This document shows, piece by piece, positions 23,691 to 36,075 of a DNA stretch of 64,000 nt. The notes under the pieces are model-generated. The model saw nothing but the letters and a program-made list of their open reading frames with translations. It was not told the DNA's origin and ran no database searches. The number at the start of each line of letters is the position of its first letter. The stretch's first letter is position 1. The stretch lies in assembly GCA_947579665.1 (NCBI GenBank), contig CANPUZ010000048.1, positions 248,001 to 312,000 on the forward strand, written 5' to 3'. Origin of the DNA: Sympetrum striolatum. Its lineage: Eukaryota > Arthropoda > Insecta > Odonata > Libellulidae. Position numbers and translations under genes: made by a program.

Positions 23691-26600
23691 TTATCTCTCT
23701 GACGAGTGAATAAGCAAATGTCTCTTGAGATTACCATTTTGATTAAAACATTTAGAGCACACTTTGCATTTAAACGGCATCTCCTTGGTATGAATTCTTA
23801 CGTGTTTCCTAAGATCAGCATTACCCTTAAAACATTTCCCACAAAAGATACATTTGTATTTACCACTATGCAGATTGGAATGTGCACGTAACCCTTTTCT
23901 GGTACTAAAATTCTTTGCACAATCACCACAACTGTACTGATTTCTCTTGCTTCCATTCTTACTATTTCCAAAAGTCTTTTTGTCCCTAATGTGTCTCAGC
24001 TCATGTAAATACCATAAAGTATCCTGCTTAAATGTTTTTTTACATACATTACAACTAAAAGGTCTTTCATCATTATGAACCCTTACATGGTAGCCCATAT
24101 GCCGTTTTGATGTGAAACTTTTTTCACAAATATCACAAATGAACCCACTCTTCCTCTTAGAAAGAGGTGCTTTAAAATGAGACAGTTCTGATTCTGTATC
24201 ATTCGGAATACTTTCCGAGAGCTCAACAGATGTTGTTTCCTCTTCTGCTACAACTTCATCTCTTGAGTCTTCCTCAGTCACACCTCTTTTGGCGTCTCTG
24301 ATTACAAAAGAGTAATCTTCTGTAGTGCAAAGGCTCTCTCCCTCAAATAAATTTACAACATTTTCTCCGGAAGGCTCCAAACTTAAAAGATTCTTTGAAT
24401 CTGATGACACGGTGGGCTGAAATGAAGAACATTAGTAATTAGTATCAATATGAAACATGTCAAAGTAATTTTGATTAAGAATTAAACAAGTCCTTAGGCA
24501 TTCAAAAGAAGGAAACTGAAGAAGAGAATTGAAAATATCAAGAAAGAAAGAAAATGTGGACTTCTTTGTTCAGTTAGGAACATAAAGAAAAGAAATATAA
24601 ATACAAGACAGCTCATTATAAATTAAATTAAACCACGGATACATTTTTTTATAAAAAATAACAGACATTTTATAGAACATATTGAGTGAATCGCATATTC
24701 TTAAATTTCTAATGCAAAAAGATAATGAAAACATTTGTTTAAAAAAAAATTAATTAGAATGTTTAATATTATTAGGAATGCTATTCCATAGCTTTGCCAA
24801 AGCAATGCAAAAAGATTTTTGGTATGCAGTGGTTCTGTGTTTTGGGATGAGTAAGAAGTGGAGAGCCATTCTGGTTGTTAAATTAATCATTTTATCCCTA
24901 AAAATCGATACTAGCATTCCAGTATTTTATATTTATAAAGACCTTAAAAATATGATCCAAGCATATATTTTCTTCTAGTTTTTACCTTTATCGATGCAAG
25001 ATTGGCAAAGAAATGAGTAATATGATCATCCTATTTTACTTTCTCCATATAATTAAAATAGATAATGTATTGTTTTCACCGAATTAAAAAATCTGTGAGA
25101 TTTCAATGGAAATACATGTTTTGGGGTCCCTAGAACACGTTTTGACCATTTTGCAATGATGTGTGTGTGTGTGTGTATGAATGATGTATGTGTGTTTGTG
25201 GGCACTCTAACTTAAAAACTATTAGTTGTATCAAAACCAAACTTCATTTATAGCACTTTGGTTGGTGCTGTCAGAGTTTAAATGTTTTTGGAGTAAATCG
25301 GTAAACCGGAAGTCTAGCTTTATTCTTCAAAGGTAATTGCTTTTTTGCAAAATATCTCCATAAATATGATATTTAGGGTACATACTATTGTTTATAAAAG
25401 TTTCAGAAAATCCAATTAACTATAACTTTTGTATGAAACATATTTTTGTATCACAGATTTTTTAGGAGTTATTTGTGAAATACTGATAAACTGGAAGTTG
25501 CTGATTATTTACTTTGTAGGCGCTCTAACATGAAAACTATTAGTCGTATCAACACCAAATTTCTTATATAGCACTTTGGTTGGTGTTGTGACGAGTTTTA
25601 GTTTTTGGGGTAAATCGGTTAACCGGAAGTTGAGCTTTATTAATCGAAGCTTGTTCTGTTTTTGCAAAATTCCTCCATTAATCTGACTTTTAGGTATATA
25701 CAGTTATCTACAAGATTTACTTCTTCATTCAATTCTTCAAGATATATTTTGACTACTTCCTTCAATAAAATTTGACAGATATATATTTAAATAGCATTTA
25801 GTAATCATAAATATTCCTAAGATTCCATTCCAAAATATCAAGGGTTATATCTAAACAGTCATGACACTGAGAAATTGACATATTTCACAAACAAGAGTTG
25901 ATAAATAATAGAAGATATATGATAATTACTAAACCATTATTGTAATTACCTGAATTGCACCAACTTCATCATTAATCGGCTCACTCACCTCTTGCTTAAC
26001 CTCTACGTCTATCCCTTGTAATACCTATTTTGAATTAAATTAAATTGAAGTCGCTTAAATGATTTATCAAAAGAAATTAATACAAAGAAAAGGTTTTCAC
26101 GATATTTACACTGACAAAGTCAAATCTCAAGCAACTCCAATAATTTTTATGTTATTATTTTCCAGTGAAAGTTAAAAGAATTATCAACAAATGCAATGCT
26201 CACCACTTTCGACGAACCTGACCCATTATCAATATTCATAGTGTTCTCGTCAATATGCAAATCTGGTTCAATTGCTTGTCCCTAAAGGAAACACATAGTA
26301 ATGTGAATATATCAAATTCAGAAAATAACATTTGATTATCAAAAAGCAACTAAATATTTTATTCACCTCAATATCGATTGCCTCTTTTTTTAACTCTTTT
26401 GGCATCTGCCACTCTTCAATATCAATTTCTTCATTAGCTGGAACCTAGAAAAATATTAAAATTTCCACTAAGTTCTCAATAAAATTTTAATTACTGAAAC
26501 TGTGAAATGCTCATTAACAATTTAAACACCAATAGCAGCGTAACATATAAATGAAACTAGTTTATTTCCTATATATGTATAAGTTAATAAATTGTAAATA

Positions 26601-27551
26601 ATAACAAAACAAAAGTTAGAAAACAACTAAGGCATCTATAAGTATTGTAATTCAATTTCACATGTGCCGAATATACATCATTTAGGAAAATAGCGAAAGT
26701 AATATTTATCCCTTATATCCATTTCAACTTCAAAACATTTACTTGATAATATATGTTTCCATAAACTTACCGAATGTGCAGAATCCGATTCCATGGACGA
26801 GTCATCATTCTCTCTATTGCTAAAATCTCCCATTGAAAGCTAAAAGTATATCAAAGTATAACAAATTATCGGAATGTACTTGAGATATACGGGAATACAT
26901 ATCAAAACTAAAATAGAATATTCCAATAGAATTAGAAACAGTACTCACCTCGTTCAATAATTTCACGATTTCTGCCTTAGCAAAATGGACATTCTTTTTA
27001 TAGCTGTAGAATTCCTGCACTTTCCACAAACACGGAGAACATATTCGGGACGGCAGTCCGTCGCCGGGGCATATCTATTGAATAGAAATGATAATGCTTC
27101 ATCAACTAAAGGAAATCACACGTAACAGCGATGTCTATTTACTCACTGGAATTAAATTGCCAAGTAGAAAACTTGCAGAAATCATTTATGTAAGCAATTG
27201 GCACAAGAATTAAAATAAAAATCTCAATATGAACATGAAATGGAGAGATTGGTTTCGTGCGTAATAATGATGAGATAAAAGTAAACAAATATATCGTACA
27301 TAAAATTCAAACTAATGAAATAAAAAGGGGCACATGCATGAATAGAGCCGAGTAGTGTTTCTTAGACCATAAACTTATAACACAACAACGTTACCTAATA
27401 TATATCACAACAAACTAACCTGCAAATCGTATACAAAGTTCAATGCACTGTAGACCAGATCGCCACTTGGAGACTGGCTAGAGAAGATATCATTGAGAGA
27501 ATAATTCTCCTTCAGGCAAAGCCTACAGCAGTTTATAACTATTTCTCCCAT
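23691..27551 (-). CDS. ZAD-domain C2H2 zinc-finger protein, seven exons
   Basis: Probable nuclear DNA-binding transcription factor; target unknown. Exons: 27420-27551, 26949-27074, 26771-26839, 26367-26444, 26204-26281, 25950-26024 and 23691-24416, giving 427 residues. Every intron is phase 0 with GT-AG ends. The start is the first ATG before the ZAD. The ZAD (residues 9-80) spans exons 1-2: CRLC, then CPGDGLPSRICSPC, supplying the zinc cysteines. Exons 3-6 encode a short, acidic, Ser/Glu-rich linker. Exon 7 has more acidic sequence, then five C2H2 fingers at about 280-300, 308-328, 349-369, 375-395 and 403-423. The last finger ends four residues before the stop, and a sixth finger follows in frame. 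The last intron contains a GT microsatellite and a 318-bp tandem repeat. Exon 6 has an internal in-frame donor-like GAG-GTGAGT. The family is known to dimerise through the ZAD. Confidence 0.9.
25162..25705. repeat. GT microsatellite and two-unit 318-bp tandem repeat
   Basis: A GT run at about 25162-25177 is followed by two copies of a unit starting GGCACTCTAAC (25201) and GGCGCTCTAAC (25519). Both contain AAAACTATTAGT, TAGCACTTTGGTTGGTG and AAACCGGAAGT-like phrases. It lies inside the last intron of the zinc-finger gene. Confidence 0.75.
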
Positions 27552-30500
27552 ATTCGGAAAGAATTAGAGATTAATTGGAGGCAAATATGTTAATCCTCTA
27601 ATTTTTGTGAACAATGCGAAGAGAATGTCTCCGTTCTTATTAATAACGAAAGAAGTACTACACCAGACCATAGATATAGAGAAAAGTATAAAATACTCAG
27701 TGTAAAGAGAAAAAAAAAAGACGATTTGAGAGTAACTAAACCATCAACATCTACTTCCAACCGTTAATTCCTTATATATTCTTAACAAGAAACACGATTT
27801 ACCCAATGGTAAACACGCTGTCATTTGTTTGAAATTGATCCTTCGCCGTTTCTGCCGCTAAATCCCCCTTTAAAATACACAGGGAAAAATAGATGGCACT
27901 GCTTGTCTCAGTGTCCAAGAGAGATAAGAACTTTATTTCTTTCTCTATTCATGCTCCAGCAGCATAGCCAATCCAATTTTGAAAATGTTGCTCATTAACT
28001 CTTTTAGTGACTAATAATTCGCTTAAAAGTAGAAATGGATTAATTAGGCTTAAATTTGTATCTCATATTATAAGAATACTAGTTCAAAAACAAGAAAAAT
28101 TAAATATATAATAGAAATAATAGTTTTTTTACTACTAGATCCTTCTGCAATTCTATGATGAATTAAATAAAATATGCAATGTCAAGAGTATCTAGAAGAG
28201 AGTCAAATCAATAGAAAAGGTTCCATTGAGTTCGAGATGTCTTAAACCAAATCAATTATAACTAAAATGAATAAAAAATTTGCTAAATTTAATGGTTACA
28301 TCGTTACATTGGCTACCATGGGGCGAAAGGTGTTGTGCGTGATTTGAGAAGTTAACTGTTCGCAAATTGCATGTCAAGGCCTGAGTTAAACTTTATATCT
28401 GAATCCTTTTTTTGCGAAGATGAAGCATAATTGCATGATATCTGACTAAATGTTTTGCATGTGATCATCATACTGTCACATTCTGTGCATTTTCTTGGAT
28501 AAAGTAACCGTAGGTAAATTAATTTTGATAATATGTAATGGGACCGTTAAGAGTTCGTAAAACACGATCGTGCATAGATGTCAAAATGGTGAAAAGGCGA
28601 AGTTTTTCTTAATACTATACTATTTACACAATTTAAGGATATGTACTTTATCACCAAAATACATGACTACGTTGTAAGGCGGTATTTGGGCATTATGTTA
28701 GTTATTAACATGTATGTATCAATTCTTACATAGCTACGCGAATAATTAGGGTGAGCATCTGTTTTCTTTATAAATAACGTATGCATATTTATGTTGCTAT
28801 AATATTCAAAAAGTATTATGGCGTTGTCATTTGCACAAGTGTTTATTTAACAATGTTATCCTTTAGGTACTCGATAACTTAAATATGCCTCTTGTGTTGT
28901 GCATCCAGGACAGCTCTAGTATGATGATTTTCGGAAAGAAATAGTGCAAACCTGACGTTAAGAAGTAAAATGATCTTCATTCACGATTAGTATCCATTTA
29001 TAAAAATATCTTAATTATATTATCTTCGTAAGCATTCTGGTATGAACCTTTGCTGTTCCTAGAATACATGCAATTAATTTCTTAGCTATGAAAATGAATG
29101 TTCTCTCATTGTTTGTAATAAAATAGAACCATGAAAATCCATGCATAGTTTTGTGCTGTTACTAAGTTCTTTTGAAATTCTTATTATCATTAGGCCCATA
29201 AATTTGGGTCAGCATTGCTGATCAACGTTTAAGTTATATGGTATCCAGTTACCTGATGGCAGGATATTCAGTTGGTTAGTAAATTGTAGCACTTAAAATG
29301 TTTATTAATTGTATTGTTTATTGCATCTTAAATTACTGTATAATGTATATATTCCTAAATTAATGAAGTCAATCGTTTTCTTTCAAACCTCCACAAGGTT
29401 TGGTTTCCTTTCCAGCACCTGCAACATCTAGATTTTTCAAATTTGTGAACAATATCTTGGACTCAGTGAGTGAAACTCCATTAATAGGGTATTTGAAGGC
29501 CTAAAAGTTAATTGATTGCTTGAAACTCGGTGATTACCATATTGACTATTATGAAGATCACATGGGTTAAGGTTAGTGTAATGAAGAGAATGAAGTAACT
29601 GTCTACTTCATGGCTTCATTTGTTAAAGTTGTTTATTTTTGTTTAATTGTTAGAATTCTGCATTGTTGACTTGGTACTGTACTAGAGCAGACATATTGAA
29701 ATAAATACCGTGTTTTCCCACAAAGGGGTAGACCAAGAATAACTTAGGAAGATGGGATTGAGAGGATGGGAAGCCAAAGACACCAAGTGAAATGAGGAGA
29801 ATGATGAGGAGTCGGACGGAAGAAGTGGGTGGAGATGATGGGCTGAGGCAACCTCCCTGACGCTGAAAGGGGAAGAAGTACTTCTTTGGCTACTAAACCA
29901 ACTTCTGAGCCAACAAAAGCTGCTTCCATTTCCAGCAATGATGGACTTACGAAACCATTTTCTGAGATACCTTTCACACACAAACCCTCAATTGTCTCCT
30001 GATCTTTGACTCAAAATGTGACTACATACAAAGATTTCTGGACCATTTTCTAACCAGAGTCTGCTATTCTGAAATTAAACTCATCTGATGATATTTGGTG
30101 AGATCTAGTTTACAAACTAACTTCTTAAAGAAATCAGAGTTTGAGAAAAATAAGCAGAAATTTACAAGTTCTTCAAAAATTTATTGCACAATCAATTCTA
30201 TTTTGGATAAAATATATTTCTCACAACATTCTCAATGTTAGAACATAAAAGACAAAGAATTCTCCAAATACAAGCCTATTCTTTCTGCCATATTTTCCTC
30301 CAATAATCTTAAATTTAAGAACAATTAAATATTTGCCTTTAGTTTAGCTTCCCATTGGTTCAAGGCTGTTCATATATTGCAGCACATCTATTAATCGTGT
30401 TCTACTGCCCTTCTTACATTTTTCATACAACAAACATTTTATCTGCAATTTGAGTGAACTAGGGATGATTAACAATAATTCCTTTCTTAGCTAAATTAAC

Positions 30501-30960
30501 TTCCACATATGTTTCTTTTTATGGGCTTAACTCTCCCATCCAATCGTATGAGTTCGAAATTACCAAAACAATGCCAAAAAGTTAAACAAATTTCTCATAT
30601 CTTTTGTTCATATTTTCACTGTTTCAAATCAAAAATGATATCACACAATCAAAATAAGAAACTACAATCATTTCGTGTATTTTGCTGTCAACAGTAATAG
30701 CATTCCTCCTCCAACATAATTCTGAGGAATTGAATATATTCATTTGTCATTTGGTTCAGGCAGCGAAAAATAAATCTTTAATTTACTTGTGTCTCTGTCT
30801 TCATCGTGGCTGTGACAAAATGAAAGCTGAATAAATGAATGTATGGGTGAATATATTAAAACTGATTAAAGGTCTTTCTTTATGAAAGGAAAAGTGTTAT
30901 TTGGAGAGTCATTGTGCTTCACTTATGCGGAAAACAGAATAAATATTTGTTCAATTAAGC
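27552..30960. other. Upstream flank of the zinc-finger gene and AT-rich intergenic DNA
   Basis: The first few hundred bases probably hold the 5' UTR and promoter of the minus-strand zinc-finger gene; a TATTTTATAC sequence lies about 150 bases above the start codon, near 27700. Beyond that no gene, repeat or RNA was recognised. Open frames at 29680-29980 are composition effects. Confidence 0.4.
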
Positions 30961-30964
30961 AACA

Positions 30965-31240
30965 ATGATGATAACACATACTTCTAAAAATGCCATCTAT
31001 TCCAGTATAAGGGTGAGAAGGATGAAAATTCGGAGGCAATGGATTCTTGATCTACGAGAGAGGATAATCTACCACACTCTCTGCAATGAACATGACAAGG
31101 AGGCCCACTACATCATTATGGGTGATTTCAATGAGGCCATTGAGAAGCTGATGACACAATCACAATATCGACTGGCCCAGAGAAATGAACAAACCAGTTC
31201 CATATATTGGGGGCATTTTCCTATTTTAAAAATACAATAA
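30965..31240 (+). pseudogene. RTE-like LINE endonuclease fragment
   Basis: The frame contains NEHDKEAHYIIMGDFNEA, then QRNEQT, matching the segment EHDKEAHYYKVIMGDFNARVG and GLGQRNERGQR of the copy at 34900-36070. MGDFN is the endonuclease motif with the catalytic Asp and Asn. Upstream and downstream parts are lost, and the tail past QRNEQT is unrelated. Confidence 0.75.
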
Positions 31241-31894
31241 AAATATTTTAAGGAAAATTATTGTGGAATATAATATAGGCAGGTTACTCAAGAATGATAT
31301 ATTATATCTTATGATGATATATACATATATATTAATACAAATTTCCATGGCTTTAACAAGTTATATGTGAATTTTACATGTTTTTGAAAATGTCATTTTT
31401 TGGTGGAAATATGTCATAACTGCCATTTTTGAATATTTATAACAAAGAAAGTTGACAAGTGAGAATCTTTGTAATAACAGTTTTGTAAACTAGAGTTACA
31501 TGTTCATAACATCTGAAATTTCTACTAGCTTTGCTGCCTTATTAAATATTTTATAGGGGTACAAAAATGGTTGATTTGCATGTTTCGACTCATGGGCAGA
31601 TTTTTACTTTGTGCCATGGTGCATAGAAAAACTCATATCTTAGAAAGTAGAAGCAATTGGGCTAAAATAGTTTGGATTTTTCTTAACTAAGGTTGGAACT
31701 AACTTCAGGGAAAATTATGAGAAAATCTGAGATGGTGAGGTTAGAAACCACCAATTTGTGGTTGAGTTGACATGGAATGACCCAAAAATGATTTTAAGCC
31801 TGAGCCCCAAAGACGGGAGAAAAACCTCCCATACTCTGTACAATAAAATTACACATATTATAACTACATAAGTCATCTATCAACGTAAATTATA
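31241..31894. other. Intergenic, nothing recognised
   Basis: No gene or repeat was seen between the LINE fragment and the Tigger element. Confidence 0.4.
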
Positions 31895-32501
31895 TACAGT
31901 AGAAGTCCGTTATAACGAGTACGGCATATAGCGAGAGTTGCGTTATAACAAGTGATTCGTTGGACGTTGTCCATCTCACAGCAAAAAGGATAGGGAGTTA
32001 CTTCCATTATAACGAGTGATCAAAATCTGAGGTATCGTTATAACGAGTGTCACGGTCCTATATTCGCCTTGCTTGTGGCATATCTCGTAATCGAAGACGG
32101 CTCACGATTTTCACTATCCCCTTTGTCCCTCACGTCTCCTATATCTTATCCCCTTGAATCTTGTTTATTTTCGTCGATAATCCCTCTAGTCAGCAGGTTG
32201 AATCGAGTTTCCATTTTATTGGCATCCACCTGTGGGATTTGTTTTCACTCGAAACTTGGCACCGAACCGTCTAATGGAAGGGATATAAGAGATATAAGCA
32301 GCGCTGTTTCGGATTTACAGGGTAACCTCTCCCTCGCGCCGATTCATTAGTTATGAAGCGTGTATATGAAAAATATCTTGAGAATGAAATTTGATATGAA
32401 TTGGGGGTTCCACATGATGGCCATCGCTCTTCCATCAGTCGATCATTAGACGACCGTTCAGAGCTTTCCAATAACTGAGTTTCTAGTGTGACAGTTCTGT
32501 G

Positions 32502-32892
32502 ATGGAGAGCAAAAGAAAGGCTTTAGATTTAACAAAGAAATTTGAAATTGTGCGAAAGAGAAACCGCGAGTAAATCTGAAATCGGCAGACGGTATGGCAT
32601 GTCATCGTCGACTTTATTTATGATTTTAAAGAACAAAGATAAAATTGAGTTTGCATTCATGATGCAAAACACTCCAGGAGGGTGTAAAAAACTACGGCCA
32701 ACGGATAATACGGAGTTGGAGTGCATTCTATTAGAATGGTTCACTCAGCAGCGATCTCTAGGAATTCCAATCAGCGGAACAATGATAAAAGCGAAAGCTG
32801 AAGAGCTTGCCCTTCGCATGAAACTGGACAATTTCCGTAGCACGGATGATTGGCTGAACCAATTTAAAGGAAGAAGAGATCACTCCACATAA
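32502..32892 (+). pseudogene. Tigger transposase N-terminal part (DNA-binding HTH regions)
   Basis: ATG at 32502 opens MESKRKALDLTKK. A one-base indel near 32570 then shifts the frame to KSEIGRRYGMSSSTLFMIL, the end of the first pogo/CENP-B helix-turn-helix. The second (CENP-B type) helix-turn-helix follows: EWFTQQRSLGIPISG, KAKAEELA, then DWLNQFKGR. A frame break follows at GRRDHST, where the family has R-H-G. It is the DNA-binding half of the element's transposase. Confidence 0.85.
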
Positions 32893-33081
32893 TTAGCGGT
32901 GAATCCAGGTAAGTAAATGAGCAAGCGGCACATAATTGGCTTCCAATTCTCAAGTCGATTCTCGAAAAATACGAAGAAAAGGTAAGTCATGCAAAAAGCA
33001 AATTATCGTTTAAATACTATAAATTGTAAGATAGGCCATGTATTTAGTGTGACAAACTGTTATTAATCTCCACGTAATTAG

Positions 33082-33644
33082 GGCATATACAAAGCGGATG
33101 AGACAGCACTGTTTTACAATTTACTGCCGGAAAAAACCTTGGCTGTTAAGGGCTAAGGTGGAAAAAGGAGTAAGGAGAGGCTTACAGTTCTCCTCTACAC
33201 GAACATGACTGGATGTGATAAATAATTATTGGAAAATCCGTGCGTCCCCGAGCTTTTTGTGGCAAGCGAAATATTCCCTGTACTTCCGAGTCCAACGCCA
33301 AAACATGGATATCAGGACAAATTTTTACGCTGTGGCTAAAGGCTTTTGATGCCAAAGTTGGAGTGAGAAATAGAAAAATTGTGCTGTTCATGGATCGCTG
33401 TCCGGCCCACCCCGTCATTAAATTGACGAACATAGAGCTTGTGTTCTTTCCCCCTAACTGCACAAGTGTGTTGCAGCCATTAGATCAGGGCATTATTCGA
33501 GCTACAAAGCGCCATTTTAGATCACACCTCGTTAATACGTTAATGAAGAAGTTAATGTCAAAAGAAACCCGCATCAAATGGAATGTCCTGGAGGCAATCC
33601 ATGGGTTTGCATTGGCCTGGGGAAAATATCACCCGAAAGTGTGA
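33082..33644 (+). pseudogene. Tigger transposase DDE catalytic part
   Basis: Begins after a likely 100-bp intron (32982-33081, GTAAGT to TTAG). The first catalytic Asp is in YKADETALFYNLLP (33097-33099). Two stops and a frame change follow. The second is in IVLFMDRCPAHP (33393-33395), and the third, 29 residues later, is in SVLQPLDQGI. That is the DDD arrangement of the pogo/Tigger group. The frame ends at a TGA (33642-33644), short of a full C terminus. Confidence 0.85.
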
Positions 33645-34228
33645 ATAAGTGTTTCAAACATTCGGGTTTAAAAAAAATACAGAAAATGATTCTGTCGATG
33701 GATCTGCTGAGCTGAATTCGGAGTTAGTGCCCTGATGCTGGAGAAATGTGTCCATTAGAGTATAGGAGAAGGAATTCTGCTCTCACCAGCTGCGAATTGC
33801 CGGCACCGGAGAAAAACTCGCGTCTAACGAGCATGACTCCAACTACTTACACTACTGGAAAGCCATGTTTAATTATTAAGCCAAATCACTAAATCCTAAC
33901 TAATACGATTATCTAATGATATATTATTACTTTCGACGATAATTTAGCTATGATGATCCACATTTTATGTTAGAGGACGCACTTTGGTTATGGTTTATGA
34001 GTCAATGATATAATATTTTTGACGCGAACGTACTCTTTTACGCATTCTGAAGCATTTGCGTAGGAATTAAAAACCAGACAGTTCCATTCGGACACATTTA
34101 CTGACCTTGGATTCAAGAAGACGGACTTAAATAGACTTACTGTTAGAAATCGGCTGTAACGAGTATCGCGTTATAACGAGTACTTTTCCGATTTTTGTCA
34201 GCTCTCGTTATAACGGACTTCTACTGTA

Positions 34229-34895
34229 TATGATCTATCATTGAACTAAAATAATAAAGTACTTGGTGTAGTATCCATACAGTCAAATACACACATGTAG
34301 ATTGATTGAATAAAACAAACATAACTCGAGATAATAAAACAGAGGAGATGAACTACGCTGAAGCAATTTACATACAGTTTAATTTAAGCTTATTTTTGAA
34401 AATGTTCACATTTTTAGGCATTGGCATTTCACCAGGTAAAGCATTCCATTCTCTAATATCACTATTAGTGAAAGAGTGTTTTTCTACGTCTCACGTTCCT
34501 TGATTTTAAAAAGGGACTCAAAAAGGAATGTATGTGAGTTTGAAGCCAGGAAGTTTTAAAATTATCCTATTAGAAATAAATTGAAGTATTTTCTATGAAT
34601 TTCTTTCGATATTTTCCCAATAACATGGAAATGTTGATTGATTTTTAAAAATGTTTAATTCGCTTAAAAAGAGCTAAACAAGCTTCGTCTATTTAGAAAA
34701 GGCTATCTGCTGACTATTGTGAACATTGGTGATTTAAAAGAGCAGATTCTAAGCATTATTTCTGCATTTGATTAACTCAAACATTCCCATAAAAACACAA
34801 GTTGCAAAAGTGTTCCCATTACTTCTCAGTCAGCACTTGTAATTCTGGGAAAAAACAGTTTTATCGCCTATTACAAGCTCAATTGTAAAAGCACC
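34229..34895. other. Intergenic, nothing recognised
   Basis: Short open frames only; no recognised feature. Confidence 0.35.
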
Positions 34896-34899
34896 ACCC

Positions 34900-36075
34900 A
34901 TTTGGATGTCTGGGAGGTGGTGGCATTAAAGAGGTCCATCATGAAGAAAAGAATTACTACCCTGCAATTCACAACCTACAACTGCCGCAGCTTGAAGAGT
35001 GAAGAACAATTGCTAGAACTACTCAATGAAGCAGAGAAGATAAAATATGATGCCATCGGTCTCAGCAGAAAAGTCAGAAGAAAATCACAAGAGCTACTTG
35101 CTCTGAAGGAAGGACATTTATGCTTTTACAGGGGTACCAAGGATGGAAGGAATGGAGGTGTTGGATTCTTGATCAAAAAGAGATGGAAGTATATTGTGGT
35201 AAAAATCGAAGGTGTATCAGATAGAATTTGTAAACTCATACTAAAGATCAATGAGCTTTACTCAGTAAAGGTCATCCAAGTCCATGCACCAACAGCGGCA
35301 AGCAGCGAAGAGGAAATTGAAAACTTCTAGCAAACTCTCGGCACTGAACATGACAAGGAGGCCCACTACTACAAAGTCATTATGGGAGATTTTAATGCTC
35401 GTGTAGGTCAGGGGGAAGCTGATGACACTGTCGCAGGACAATACGGACTGGGCCAGAGAAATGAGCGAGGTCAACGCTTAGTAGAGTTTGCAGAATGCAC
35501 CAATATGTATATAGCAAATACGTACTTTAAGAAAATCCTACAAGGAAATGGACGTGGAGAGGTCTCAATGGAACAGAAAATTAAATAGGCTTTATATTGG
35601 TAAACAGACTCTAAGTTGGTTTCTTGCAAGAAGGATGAGATAAATATCGGTAAACTATCAGATAACAAGGAGTTTCAGCTGGAACTAAGAAATAGATTCT
35701 CAGCACTTCAGGAGGAAGAACTCGAAACCAATGTTATGGAAGTCACGAAGAAAGCAGCAGAGGAAGTAGCAAGCATGCCAAGAAAACCTAAGGATAAGAA
35801 ATTCAGTGATAGAACCAGGCAAATGATGAAATGATGGAAGGAACTGAGGAATTCAGGCATTCCAACAGATAACATTGAATATTCCGAGCTTTGCAAAGCC
35901 ATCAGAGTAGCGATCAAGGAAGATGTGAGGAATTTTAATGAAATGATTGTGCAAGAGGCCATAGAAAATAACAAGAGCATAAAGAGATTTAATAGATTTA
36001 ATATTTACAGCGTGACATGCTGCTCTCAGCCACAAGATAGTACCAATGTGAGCAGCAGATGACACACTCCGCATG
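34900..36075 (+). pseudogene. RTE-like LINE, endonuclease and linker, truncated
   Basis: Starts with TTYNCRSLKSEEQL (endonuclease N terminus), then GGVGFLIKK, VHAPT, and after a stop at 35328-35330 and a frame change HDKEAHYYKVIMGDFNARVGQG and QRNERGQRLVEFA. The linker part follows in new frames (ELRNRFSALQEEE, RKPKDKKFSDRTRQMM, YSELCKAIR, AIENNKS). Reverse transcriptase is absent: the element ends near 36070 before RT begins. The same family left a fragment at 30965-31240. Confidence 0.85.

Larger units (their letters stand above)
31897..34226 (+). mobile_element. Tigger/pogo-like DNA transposon, 2330 bp, defective
   Basis: Bounded by perfect 23-bp inverted repeats (31897-31919 and 34204-34226) starting CAGTAGAAGTCCG and flanked by TA on both sides, the usual Tc1/mariner-pogo target duplication. 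The sub-terminal core GTTATAACGAGT recurs inside both ends (near 31943, 32009, 32038 and 34170), probably as transposase binding sites. The interior carries a CENP-B/pogo-type transposase broken by frameshifts and stops (32502-33644). Confidence 0.92.

Noticed and set aside
25162..25705. CRISPR-like or regulatory array in the intron
   Set aside because: Only two long diverged units, with no short direct repeats and spacers; an ordinary tandem duplication.
29682..29983. Overlapping minus-strand frames of 79 and 99 codons
   Set aside because: Purine-rich local composition; no motif and no splice context.
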